Of a DNA stretch of 24,666 nt, positions 15,112 through 22,194 are shown piece by piece. Position numbers and translations under genes: made by a program. Location: NCBI GenBank assembly GCA_947628075.1, contig CANQYF010000008.1:1-24666 (forward strand). Direction: 5' to 3'. The stretch comes from an uncultured Bacilli bacterium. Its GTDB lineage: Bacteria > Bacillota_I > Bacilli_A > RF39 > UBA660. The notes under the pieces were generated by a model that saw only the letters and a program-made list of their open reading frames with translations, had not been told where the DNA came from and did no database searches. How positions within the stretch are numbered: position 1 is the stretch's first letter; each line of letters starts with the position of its first letter.

Positions 15112-15402
15112 ATGGAAACATTAACAAGCGCCATCAACGTACAAGTGGATGCAAGAGATAAGGAGCAAGCCACTAATATTTTAAAAGATTTAGGCATTAA
15201 TATGAGTACATTTATAAATATGGCAATAAAACAAGTGATAAAAAAGGATGGATTACCATTTGAAGTAACTAATCCTAAGCCTAGTAATGAATTATTAGAG
15301 GCCTTAAAAGAGGGCGAAGATATTATTCAAGAAATTAGAGATGGTAAAAGAACAGGATATAATAACGTTAATGAAATGTTGAGGGCCATTATAAATGATT
15401 AA
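15112..15402 (+). CDS. relB: RelB/DinJ family antitoxin
   Basis: A 96-residue ribbon-helix-helix antitoxin read from ATG 15112, which has a strong AAAGAGGTG at the right distance; the earlier ATG 15052 overlaps the -35. The DinJ pattern is clear: I-N-V-Q-V-D-A-R-D-K-E-Q-A for the DNA-binding strand, then L-G-I-N-M-S-T-F-I-N-M-A-I-K-Q and G-L-P-F-E-V before the toxin-binding C-terminal half. It overlaps yafQ by 8 nt. Such antitoxins normally repress their own promoter together with the toxin. Confidence 0.93.
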   Translation: METLTSAINVQVDARDKEQATNILKDLGINMSTFINMAIKQVIKKDGLPFEVTNPKPSNELLEALKEGEDIIQEIRDGKRTGYNNVNEMLRAIIND

Positions 15403-15700
15403 CTTTGATTTAGATACTAAATATAAAATTGATTTTACAAGTAATTTTAAAAATCAATTAAAAAAAATTATAAAACAAAATAAAGATATAAATGAATTAT
15501 TAGAAGTTATTACAAAACTAGCAAATTTAGAGACCTTAGATTCTAAATATCGTAACCATAATTTAATAAATGATAAAACATATAAAGATTGTTCTGAATG
15601 TCATATTCAGCCTGATTGGTTACTTATTTATAAATATGTTGATGATAAACTGGTTTTAGTTTTATTTGCCATTGGTAGCCATAGCGAATTGTTCAGGTAA
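15395..15700 (+). CDS. yafQ: YafQ/RelE family mRNA interferase toxin
   Basis: A 101-residue RelE-superfamily toxin that cleaves mRNA on the ribosome. The YafQ signatures are present: Y-R-N-H-N-L-I with a His, C-H-I-Q-P-D-W-L-L-I-Y-K with His and Asp, and the C-terminal G-S-H-S-E-L-F carrying the catalytic His and the final Phe. The gene is intact and starts 8 nt inside relB. It ends about 55 nt before repeat copy B, whose hairpin probably terminates the operon. The pair is complete, unlike the degraded genes beside it. Confidence 0.94.
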   Translation: MINFDLDTKYKIDFTSNFKNQLKKIIKQNKDINELLEVITKLANLETLDSKYRNHNLINDKTYKDCSECHIQPDWLLIYKYVDDKLVLVLFAIGSHSELFR

Positions 15701-15754
15701 TAAGTTGTATTTGTAGATTTTCATTAATACATCAGTTTTTCTATACGCTTCAAT

Positions 15755-15818
15755 GTAAAATAAGGGAATTATCAATATAAAGATAGTTCTTTTTTTTATT
15801 TACTGATGGATTGCTGAC
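15755..15818 (+). repeat. Direct repeat copy B, with terminator hairpin (after yafQ)
   Basis: Partner of 13048-13111. GAATTATC (15768-15773 region) and GATAGTTC (15782-15789) form an 8-bp stem with one G-T pair and are followed by eight T. It lies 2707 nt from copy A in the same orientation, so the two copies bracket all the degraded genes, the ASCH gene and the toxin-antitoxin pair. Confidence 0.85.
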
Positions 15819-15838
15819 AAGCGCAGAAAAAAATCCTC

Positions 15839-15868
15839 AGCTGTAAGACCTGACAAATTTATAAAAAA
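15839..15868 (+). repeat. Second shared block of repeat copy B
   Basis: AGCTGTAAGACCTGACAAAT and the following TTATAAAAA correspond to 13191-13221, 20 nt after the first block. It marks the right edge of the visible homology. Confidence 0.7.
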
Positions 15869-16051
15869 ATACAAGTTGTAAATTTTATTAACATCTTAAT
15901 TTGAAAGTTCTCCTAGCCATTAATTAAAGTGACATCTTTTAAATGAAAGAATAATTTATTATAAAAAATGCAATTAAATATCTAAATTTGTTGTATAATT
16001 TTTATAGTGATTATTTTTAATCTATAAGATTTTATTTTAAGGGAGTAAGTA
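15869..16051 (+). promoter_or_regulatory. Upstream region of the CAP gene
   Basis: Part of the 351-nt gene-free stretch 15701-16051, whose left half is repeat copy B. The right half contains a -10 TATAAT (15994-15999) without a good -35 and the ribosome site AAGGGAG before ATG 16052. I see nothing else. Confidence 0.5.
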
Positions 16052-17269
16052 ATGAAAAAGAAAAAGATATTATTAATAAGTTTAATAAGTTTAATAAGTA
16101 TAATATTTGGTTGTTTAATTTTAGGATTGATAATATTTGGCCAATATAGAAACAATAATTCTAATGTAAGTTCTAATCAAGAGATAATTTTCCAAAAAGA
16201 TTTAAATTTTGAAATAAATAGTGTTATTAAAGTTGAAGATTTGATTGAAAATCATCGAGACTTAGAAATATTAAATAATGATGAATTAATTGATACAAGT
16301 TCTTTAGGGGAAAAGAATATCATCGTAAAATATAGAGAAGGTAATGTAGAAACTAAAAAGAAAGTATTAATTAAAATTGTTGATACGGAAGAACCAACAA
16401 TTGAATTTAATAAAGAACTTACAACTGAAAAAGGCATTAGTATTGATTTATTAGAAAATGTAAAAGTTAATGATAATTCAAAGGAAGAGATTACAGCTTT
16501 TGTTGAAGGTGAATATAGCTTTGATAAAGAAGGAGAATATACTCTTAAATATGTTGCCATTGATAGTAGTGGTAATCGTCGGGAAGAAGAGTTTATTCTT
16601 AAAGTAAATAAAAAGGCAAGTACTAATACCAGTACAAATAATAATTCTAATACTAAAAAGTTAATTAATAAAGAAACCTATGAAGAAGAAACTATCAATA
16701 AAGAAAAATATGGCACTAAATTTTTAACTGTAAAAACATATGAAAAAAGGACTTATAGTGATGGATCAGTAGAAACAAAATTAATTTCTACTAAAAACAA
16801 AATGGATACGAGTGGTTATAATGGCAATACCGAAGTATTAACTAGTGAAGCTAAAAAGATAGTAGAAGAAAATAAAACAATATATGAAAATTTACTTCGT
16901 TTAGTTAATAACTACCGAAGTGAAGTAGAAAGCGAGCCTTTAACTCTTGACTATGATTTATCTGTTGCTGCGACGGTAAGAGCTTTAGAAATGGCCTATA
17001 CTAATCATTTAGATCCAAATCATACAAGACCAAATGGTGAAGATTGTTTTACAGTTTTAGATGAATTAAAAATAAATATTTCGGGTGCTGTAGGGGAAAA
17101 TATTGCGGCGGGGCAAAAAGATGAACAAGCTGTCGCAATCGCGTGGCGTAATTCGGAAGGACATTATAGAAACATGATTAAACCTACTTATAAGAAAATT
17201 GGTTTAGGTATGGTTAAATTAAGTGGAACATCATATGGTATATTCTGGGCGCAAATATTTACTTCTTAA
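16052..17269 (+). CDS. Anchored CAP-domain (SCP/PR1) surface protein with an Ig-like domain
   Basis: A 405-residue extracellular protein. A Lys-rich start and one hydrophobic segment (about 6-30) give an anchor or signal; an Ig-like/DUF5011-type domain is at about 110-186 (V-D-T-E-E-P-T-I-E-F, Y-V-A-I-D-S-S-G-N); a Ser/Thr/Asn linker follows at 189-201; and a C-terminal CAP domain spans 275-405. The CAP cavity residues are present: H324 in N-H-T-R-P-N-G, E349 in V-G-E-N-I-A-A-G and H371 in S-E-G-H-Y-R-N-M. Bacterial CAP proteins are cell-surface proteins of mixed or unknown activity. GGGAG precedes the ATG. No hairpin with a T-tract follows the gene. Confidence 0.9.
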   Translation: MKKKKILLISLISLISIIFGCLILGLIIFGQYRNNNSNVSSNQEIIFQKDLNFEINSVIKVEDLIENHRDLEILNNDELIDTSSLGEKNIIVKYREGNVETKKKVLIKIVDTEEPTIEFNKELTTEKGISIDLLENVKVNDNSKEEITAFVEGEYSFDKEGEYTLKYVAIDSSGNRREEEFILKVNKKASTNTSTNNNSNTKKLINKETYEEETINKEKYGTKFLTVKTYEKRTYSDGSVETKLISTKNKMDTSGYNGNTEVLTSEAKKIVEENKTIYENLLRLVNNYRSEVESEPLTLDYDLSVAATVRALEMAYTNHLDPNHTRPNGEDCFTVLDELKINISGAVGENIAAGQKDEQAVAIAWRNSEGHYRNMIKPTYKKIGLGMVKLSGTSYGIFWAQIFTS

Positions 17270-17286
17270 ATTTCTAATAAATTTAG

Positions 17287-17351
17287 TAATTGCAACTAAA
17301 ATTCAACAAAAAACAACTAAAAGTTGGTAGTTGCAATTAACATAATATAAT
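17287..17351 (+). promoter_or_regulatory. Perfect 12-bp inverted repeat overlapping the promoter of the membrane XRE gene
   Basis: TAATTGCAACTA (17287-17298) and TAGTTGCAATTA (17328-17339) are exact reverse complements 29 nt apart. Between them CAACT-AAA-AGTTG (17314-17326) repeats the core. The right arm overlaps a -35 TTGGTA (17324-17329), 16 nt before -10 TATAAT (17346-17351). No T-run follows, so this looks like an operator array, probably for the regulator itself (inference). Confidence 0.7.
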
Positions 17352-17373
17352 AAAATGTTAACGAGGTGAGAAA

Positions 17374-18744
17374 ATGAACTTTGGTGAAAAGTTAACTAAG
17401 TTAAGAAAAGATAAGGGGTTAAGTCAAGAAGAATTAGCCCAAGAATTAAATGTCTCAAGACAAGCTGTTTCAAAATGGGAATCAAATAGCTCTTATCCCG
17501 AAACAGATAAAATAATCCAAATTTGTAAAATATTTAATATAAGTATGGATGAAGTAATTGGCTTAAAAGAAAGCAAAGAAAAAAATACTAAAAATCATTT
17601 TGAAACATTTAATAAATTTACCAATGAATTTATTAGTGGTATTAAAATGTTTTATAAAATGACTTTTAAACAAAAATTAAAATGTTTATTTGAAATGTTT
17701 TTCTATTTTTGTATTATTACTATTTTATTTATTATTGTTTATTTTGCTTTGGAATCAATTATATATAATGTTTTATCAATTTTGCCATATCGAATATTTT
17801 CTTCCGTAAATAATATTTTAGAAGGATTAAGTGTTCTTATATATTTTGTAATAACAAGTTATCTATTAATAAAATTATATAAGATAAGATACTTAGATTA
17901 TTATGAAGAAAGTGAAAATAAAGTTGAATATAAGTGCGACAATGAGCCGATTGTACTTAATAAAAAAGAAGAAAAAATAATAATAAGAGATTCAAAAAAT
18001 GATTTTAATCCATTTTCATGGTTTAAAATGATATGTAAAATATTACTTAAAATGTTTTTATTCTTTTTAACATTACCAGTAGCAATTATTTTTGTTATTT
18101 TAATTGCCTGTATAATTTTTATTATTTATTACATTAATAATGGTGTAATTTTACTTTATGTTGTTTTAGGATTATTGGGCTTTTTATTACTTAGTTATTT
18201 ATTTTTAGAAATATTTATTAAATTAATATTTGATATGGATTTAAAACCTAAAAAATTATTAATTATAACAATAATATCATTAATTTTAATAGGACTTAAC
18301 AGTGGCTTATTTGTTGGTGAATTATCTAAATTTAAAATAACTTATAATAAAACCTATAGTGAAAAAGTTAAAGAAGAAATAATTCCTTATGAAGAAAATA
18401 TGATTATAGAATATCTTTTTCATAATAATACATCCATTGTATATGAAGACCGTGACGATATATTAGTGGAATTCTATGTCAATAATTCTAAATTTATCGA
18501 TGTTTCAACATATAAATATCGGGATAATTACTATAATAGAAAATTGTTTACGATATATGATTATGAAATAAATAATAAAATTAATAATTTAAGTTTAAAT
18601 GATATAATTAATTTATTTTTAAATAATATTAAAAATAAAAATATTGTTCTTTACGATGATTATGCTAAAATTGTAATACATATATCGGAAGATAATTATA
18701 ATACAATTATAAATAATGCTAAAATTTATAATACATATGAATAA
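17374..18744 (+). CDS. XRE-family regulator fused to a five-TM membrane domain
   Basis: A 456-residue protein. Residues 1-62 are a strong Cro/C1 helix-turn-helix (L-R-K-D-K-G-L-S-Q-E-E-L-A-Q, N-V-S-R-Q-A-V-S-K-W-E). Hydrophobic segments follow at about 107-130, 148-167, 225-253, 257-287 and 294-315, and then a 140-residue hydrophilic C-terminus that should be outside the membrane if the HTH is inside. Such membrane-tethered regulators may sense an envelope signal. The ribosome site is GAGGTGAG. A palindromic operator lies at its promoter and a terminator immediately after. The sensed signal and targets are unknown; the flanking CAP gene is a candidate target. Confidence 0.87.
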   Translation: MNFGEKLTKLRKDKGLSQEELAQELNVSRQAVSKWESNSSYPETDKIIQICKIFNISMDEVIGLKESKEKNTKNHFETFNKFTNEFISGIKMFYKMTFKQKLKCLFEMFFYFCIITILFIIVYFALESIIYNVLSILPYRIFSSVNNILEGLSVLIYFVITSYLLIKLYKIRYLDYYEESENKVEYKCDNEPIVLNKKEEKIIIRDSKNDFNPFSWFKMICKILLKMFLFFLTLPVAIIFVILIACIIFIIYYINNGVILLYVVLGLLGFLLLSYLFLEIFIKLIFDMDLKPKKLLIITIISLILIGLNSGLFVGELSKFKITYNKTYSEKVKEEIIPYEENMIIEYLFHNNTSIVYEDRDDILVEFYVNNSKFIDVSTYKYRDNYYNRKLFTIYDYEINNKINNLSLNDIINLFLNNIKNKNIVLYDDYAKIVIHISEDNYNTIINNAKIYNTYE

Positions 18745-18767
18745 AATCCTTTAAAGGATTTTTTTAG
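18743..18767 (+). terminator. Terminator of the membrane XRE gene
   Basis: AAAATCCTTTAAAGGATTTT is palindromic around TTTAAA or TT and is followed by further T (to 18765). It overlaps the stop codon. Confidence 0.85.
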
Positions 18768-18772
18768 TTTTG

Positions 18773-18801
18773 TTGAATTCCGGATAATCTTATGCTATAC
18801 T
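18773..18801 (+). promoter_or_regulatory. Promoter of the 18828 gene
   Basis: -35 TTGAAT (18773-18778) and -10 TATACT (18796-18801) with a 17-nt spacer; AAGGAGAT is the ribosome site before ATG 18828. Confidence 0.75.
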
Positions 18802-18827
18802 TTAATTTAGAATAAGGAGATACTTAA

Positions 18828-19547
18828 ATGAGTAAAAAGGTGGAGAAAACAATCGATGATAAAGAAGATCAAGAAATAAGAAATATAGCTTATTTTAATA
18901 ATTCTTCGCAAGTAGTACTATTAATAGTTTTAATTATTTTATTTGGTTTTACTTTTTTTTGCACTTTAACATATATAGGTGATTATTATAAAAATAAAAA
19001 TGATTTAAATAATAATTCGGAAATAATAAATATAAACACTAATAAAAGTAATGCCACTATCATTAATAATTCTAAAATTTATAAAAAAATTAGTGAACAA
19101 GATATAAACAAAGATGAGAATATTGTTTTAGAAAATAAATCAGAAATAGAATTTTCAACTAATAAAAACAGTCTTACTGATGGTGTAGTTTATTTTGACG
19201 TTAAATATAATATCACCAAAAATGATTTTACTTATCATGCGGTAGCGACTAATAAAAGTGATGTTTTAGTTAAATTTTATTATTCATATGATGGAAAAGA
19301 ATGGCAAAGTATTAAAAATGTAATTTCGGTTAATGACAGTACTTTAAGTCCATTAATGGGTGGTTATTATGATATAGCTGGTTTGCGAGGAACTTTAAGA
19401 GTATCTACTAATAATAGTTTAACTAGTAAACCAAAAGAAAGTACGAAAATGTATTGGAAATGTGAAACTTATATAGTAAATAATGAGGAAAATTTAGGTA
19501 AAGAACTAGCAGCAGAATTTAAAATAGAATATAAAGATAATGACTAA
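18828..19547 (+). CDS. Single-TM anchored extracytoplasmic protein of unknown function
   Basis: A 239-residue protein. A charged cytoplasmic N-terminus (residues 1-28, KVEKTIDDKEDQE) is followed by one hydrophobic segment (about 29-48) and an Asn/Ser/Lys-rich outer stalk (50-100). A beta-rich domain (about 105-239) has Y-Y-S-Y-D-G-K-E-W-Q-S, P-L-M-G-G-Y-Y-D-I-A-G-L-R-G-T-L-R-V, which looks like a small adhesion or jelly-roll type domain but matches no family I can name. It has its own promoter and lies just before the signal peptidase gene at 19616, which also has a promoter. A type II membrane orientation is inferred from charge. Confidence 0.72.
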   Translation: MSKKVEKTIDDKEDQEIRNIAYFNNSSQVVLLIVLIILFGFTFFCTLTYIGDYYKNKNDLNNNSEIININTNKSNATIINNSKIYKKISEQDINKDENIVLENKSEIEFSTNKNSLTDGVVYFDVKYNITKNDFTYHAVATNKSDVLVKFYYSYDGKEWQSIKNVISVNDSTLSPLMGGYYDIAGLRGTLRVSTNNSLTSKPKESTKMYWKCETYIVNNEENLGKELAAEFKIEYKDND

Positions 19548-19562
19548 TATTTAATATTATTA

Positions 19563-19591
19563 TTGTTAAAGATTTAAAATTTTTATATAAT
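19563..19591 (+). promoter_or_regulatory. Promoter of the signal peptidase gene
   Basis: -35 TTGTTA (19563-19568) and -10 TATAAT (19586-19591) with 17-nt spacing; AGGAAAGAG precedes ATG 19616. Confidence 0.7.
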
Positions 19592-19615
19592 AAATTTAGA
19601 ATAGGAAAGAGTTGT

Positions 19616-20245
19616 ATGGATAAAAAAGAAGAATCACATTACAATTTTAAAGGATTATTTAAATATCTTTCAACTGTAATTAGTTGGACTATTTTTGTTT
19701 TGCTTGTAATTGTGGGAATTTTATTAATATATTACTACATTTCATTAAAACTTTATGAAACAAAAGGTCAAAAATATGAGCCTGCTTTTTCAGTTTATAC
19801 AATTGTGTCACCAAGTATGGAATCTACAATTAGTGTATATGATGTAATTATAAATACAAGAGTAGATAATAAAGATGATATAGAAATAGGGGATGTTATA
19901 ACATTTATTTCTACTTGGCAAGTTACATATGGTATGACTATTACTCACCGGGTAGTAGGAGTTAAAGAATTAGATGATGGTTCTAGATGTTTTATAACAA
20001 GAGGAGATAATAATACGCAAGATGATCAAGCTTGTGTCAAAGAAAGCAATGTTATTGGGAAAGTTAAAGCGGTTATACCTGGTTTAGGGAAATTACAATT
20101 CTTCTTATCAAGTGCGCTTGGTTGGGTATTAATAATTATAATTCCAGCATTATATATAATTGTTAAAGATATAATAAAAATTATTAAATTAGCTAAAGAC
20201 GATGATAAGGGGAAATCTAAAAAAAAGGATAAAAGTAAAAATTAA
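19616..20245 (+). CDS. Signal peptidase I, SipW/ER type (Ser-His)
   Basis: A 209-residue membrane protease that removes signal peptides from exported proteins. A first hydrophobic segment is at about 20-43, and the catalytic Ser67 is in V-S-P-S-M-E-S. The usual Lys of bacterial signal peptidases is replaced by His111 in T-I-T-H-R-V-V, as in SipW and eukaryotic/archaeal ER-type enzymes; R-G-D-N-N (129-133) supplies the conserved Asp. A second hydrophobic segment is at about 167-190, followed by a Lys-rich tail. In Bacillus, SipW processes TasA and TapA. The gene lies after the anchored protein at 18828, but there is no TasA-like gene in the window, so the substrate is unknown. Confidence 0.9.
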   Translation: MDKKEESHYNFKGLFKYLSTVISWTIFVLLVIVGILLIYYYISLKLYETKGQKYEPAFSVYTIVSPSMESTISVYDVIINTRVDNKDDIEIGDVITFISTWQVTYGMTITHRVVGVKELDDGSRCFITRGDNNTQDDQACVKESNVIGKVKAVIPGLGKLQFFLSSALGWVLIIIIPALYIIVKDIIKIIKLAKDDDKGKSKKKDKSKN

Positions 20246-20311
20246 CTTGAAGACAATTTATTTGAATAAGTAAGAATGAATTTCATATATAAATTTGCTA
20301 TTAGTTAGTTC

Positions 20312-20340
20312 TTTACTTTTTTAATTTCTTGCTTTATAAT
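20312..20340 (+). promoter_or_regulatory. Promoter of rubrerythrin
   Basis: -35 TTTACT (20312-20317) and -10 TATAAT (20335-20340) with 17-nt spacing. No Per-box is obvious. Confidence 0.75.
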
Positions 20341-20365
20341 TTTTAATGAAAAGGAAGTGTTTATT

Positions 20366-20905
20366 ATGGAATTAAAAGGATCTAAAACGGAAAGTAATTT
20401 AATGGCGGCTTTTGCTGGTGAAAGTCAAGCACGTAATAAATATACTTATTATGCTAGTAAAGCTAGAAAAGATGGTTATGAACAAATCGCCGCAATTTTT
20501 GAAGAAACGGCAAATAATGAAAAAGAACATGCTAAAATATGGTTTAAAGAGCTACATGGAGGCGATGTGCCTGATACTCATACAAATTTAGAAGATGCTG
20601 CCGCTGGTGAAAATTATGAATGGACAGATATGTATCAAGAATTTGCTAAAGTAGCAAAAGAAGAAGGCTTTGATCGTATTGCTAATCTTTTTGAAAGTGT
20701 TGGTAAAATCGAAAAAGAGCATGAAGAAAGATATAGAAAACTTATTACTAATATAGACGAAGGTTTAGTATTCTCAAGTGAAGGAGATACAATTTGGGTA
20801 TGTCGCAACTGTGGACATGTAGTTGTGGGTAAGAAAGCTCCAGAAATTTGTCCTGTTTGTAAACATGCTAAAAGTTATTTTGAAAGAAAAGCTGAAAATT
20901 ATTAA
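20366..20905 (+). CDS. rbr: Rubrerythrin
   Basis: A 179-residue non-haem iron peroxidase that scavenges hydrogen peroxide in anaerobes. ATG 20366 is chosen over the GTG at 20357 because AAAGGAAG (20350-20356) is spaced for it. The ferritin-like domain (about 1-135) carries the diiron ligands E19 in A-G-E-S-Q-A-R, E52 and H55 in N-E-K-E-H, the E94 region and E117/H120 in E-K-E-H-E-E. The rubredoxin-like domain holds C-x2-C (residues 146 and 149, C-R-N-C-G) and C-x2-C (162 and 165, C-P-V-C). It is a sign of anaerobic or microaerobic life. Monocistronic. Confidence 0.95.
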   Translation: MELKGSKTESNLMAAFAGESQARNKYTYYASKARKDGYEQIAAIFEETANNEKEHAKIWFKELHGGDVPDTHTNLEDAAAGENYEWTDMYQEFAKVAKEEGFDRIANLFESVGKIEKEHEERYRKLITNIDEGLVFSSEGDTIWVCRNCGHVVVGKKAPEICPVCKHAKSYFERKAENY

Positions 20906-20919
20906 TAAAAAATACGTTG

Positions 20920-21127
20920 ATTTAATATAAGTAGTTTTATTAATCTTAAGAAGAGAAAAAATACAAATGGTGGAAGTATTTTTAGATAATTAATAAAATC
21001 GAAATTCAATTAATGAGTATTTTATGAGTGATTCTCAATACGAATTAAAAGAGTATGATTAATTCATAAATAAAGGTGGTACCGCGGATAATTATTCGTC
21101 CTTTGCATCTTATTTATGAATTTTTTC
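20920..21127 (+). promoter_or_regulatory. T-box leader of pheST (tRNA-Phe sensing riboswitch)
   Basis: The T-box sequence AAAGGTGGTACCGCGG is at 21072-21087; its TGGT would pair with the ACCA end of uncharged tRNA-Phe, and AAAGG can pair with CCTTT (21100-21104) as the antiterminator. AATTCATAAATAA (21061-21073) and TTATTTATGAATT (21110-21122) are perfect complements that enclose the T-box and lead into six T (terminator). Candidate Phe specifier codons TTC are at 21005-21007 and 21032-21034; which one is used is not decided. The left boundary is approximate. Confidence 0.88.
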
Positions 21128-21144
21128 TATAGAAGAGGGAGATT

Positions 21145-22194
21145 ATGCAAAAAGAACAAATAGAAAATTTAAAAAACGAATTAAAAACGGCATTTAATGA
21201 TATTAACACTTTAAATGAATTAGAAAACAAAAAAGTAGAATATATGGGTAAGAATGGCAAAATAACTCTTTTAGGTGGTATGATTAAAGATATTCCCAAT
21301 GAAGAAAAAAAAGAATTTGGGATGAATTTAAATGAATTAAAGAATATCTTTAATGAAAACTATGATAAAATTAAAAAAGAGTTAGAAGAACGGATAATTA
21401 ATGAAAAATTAGCTAAAGAAGCGGTAGATGTTAGTTTACCAGGAACTAAAATAAATAATGGAGCTCCCAATATTTTAGAAAAAATTATTGAAGAAGTTGA
21501 AAGTGTATTTATGTCAATGGGTTATGATGTTGTTGATGGCCCTGAAATAGAGGAAGATCATTATAATTTTGAGCTTTTAAACATTCCCAAAGGACATCCA
21601 GCAAGAGATGCTCAAGATACCTTTTATGTTAAAGGCGAAGATTATTTATTACGTAGTCAAACGAGTCCAGTTCAAGCCAGAGTAATGCTTGCAAGTGGAG
21701 GAAATAAACCCATTAGAATGATTTGTCCAGGTAAAACTTATAGAAGAGATGCTGATGACGCAACTCATTCTCATCAATTTATGCAAATTGAAGGATTACT
21801 TGTGGATAAAGATGTTAGTTTATCTGATTTAAAAGGAACTTTTGATGTAATTGCTAAAAAGTTATTTGGGGAAGATTGTATAACCAGATTTAGACCTAGT
21901 TATTATCAATTTACTGAGCCAAGTGTTGAAACCGATATCTCATGTTTTGTTTGCAAAGGTAAAGGATGTAGTTTATGTAAAAATACTGGTTGGATAACCG
22001 TAAGTGGAGCTGGCATAGTTCATCCTAATGTTTTAAGAAATTGTGGTTATGATCCAGCGGTATGGACTGGTTTTGCTTTTGGCTTTGGAGCGGAAAGATT
22101 AGCCATGCTTAAGTATGGAATAAATGATATAAGAACTTTTTACCAAACAGACTTAAGGGAAATATCAAATTTTGATCGAAGGGATGATGAGTAA
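21145..22194 (+). CDS. pheS: Phenylalanyl-tRNA synthetase alpha subunit
   Basis: A 349-residue class II catalytic subunit of the alpha2-beta2 enzyme that charges tRNA-Phe. The N-terminal coiled-coil tRNA-binding arm is about residues 1-95. The catalytic core has motif 1 near V-E-S-V-F-M-S-M-G-Y, motif 2 in Y-R-R-D-A-D-D-A-T-H-S-H-Q-F and motif 3 in G-F-G-A-E-R-L-A-M-L-K. A Cys cluster (C-F-V-C-K-G-K-G-C-S-L-C) lies in the insertion near residues 268-280. GAGGGAGA precedes ATG 21145. The gene overlaps pheT by one base (TAATG). Confidence 0.97.
   Translation: MQKEQIENLKNELKTAFNDINTLNELENKKVEYMGKNGKITLLGGMIKDIPNEEKKEFGMNLNELKNIFNENYDKIKKELEERIINEKLAKEAVDVSLPGTKINNGAPNILEKIIEEVESVFMSMGYDVVDGPEIEEDHYNFELLNIPKGHPARDAQDTFYVKGEDYLLRSQTSPVQARVMLASGGNKPIRMICPGKTYRRDADDATHSHQFMQIEGLLVDKDVSLSDLKGTFDVIAKKLFGEDCITRFRPSYYQFTEPSVETDISCFVCKGKGCSLCKNTGWITVSGAGIVHPNVLRNCGYDPAVWTGFAFGFGAERLAMLKYGINDIRTFYQTDLREISNFDRRDDE

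Noticed and set aside
13046..15868. Prophage or integrase-driven island at tRNA-Cys
   Set aside because: No integrase, transposase or phage gene is seen and the tRNA 3' end is not repeated at the right edge.
16252..16560. A 102-codon open frame on the minus strand inside the CAP gene
   Set aside because: It lies fully inside a strongly supported gene, has no ribosome site or promoter, and its composition is that of an antisense shadow.
17287..17339. Terminator of the CAP gene
   Set aside because: The palindrome has a long loop and no T-run after it, and it overlaps a promoter.
21114..21299. A 61-codon minus-strand frame over the start of pheS
   Set aside because: Antisense to pheS and to the T-box terminator; no start signals.
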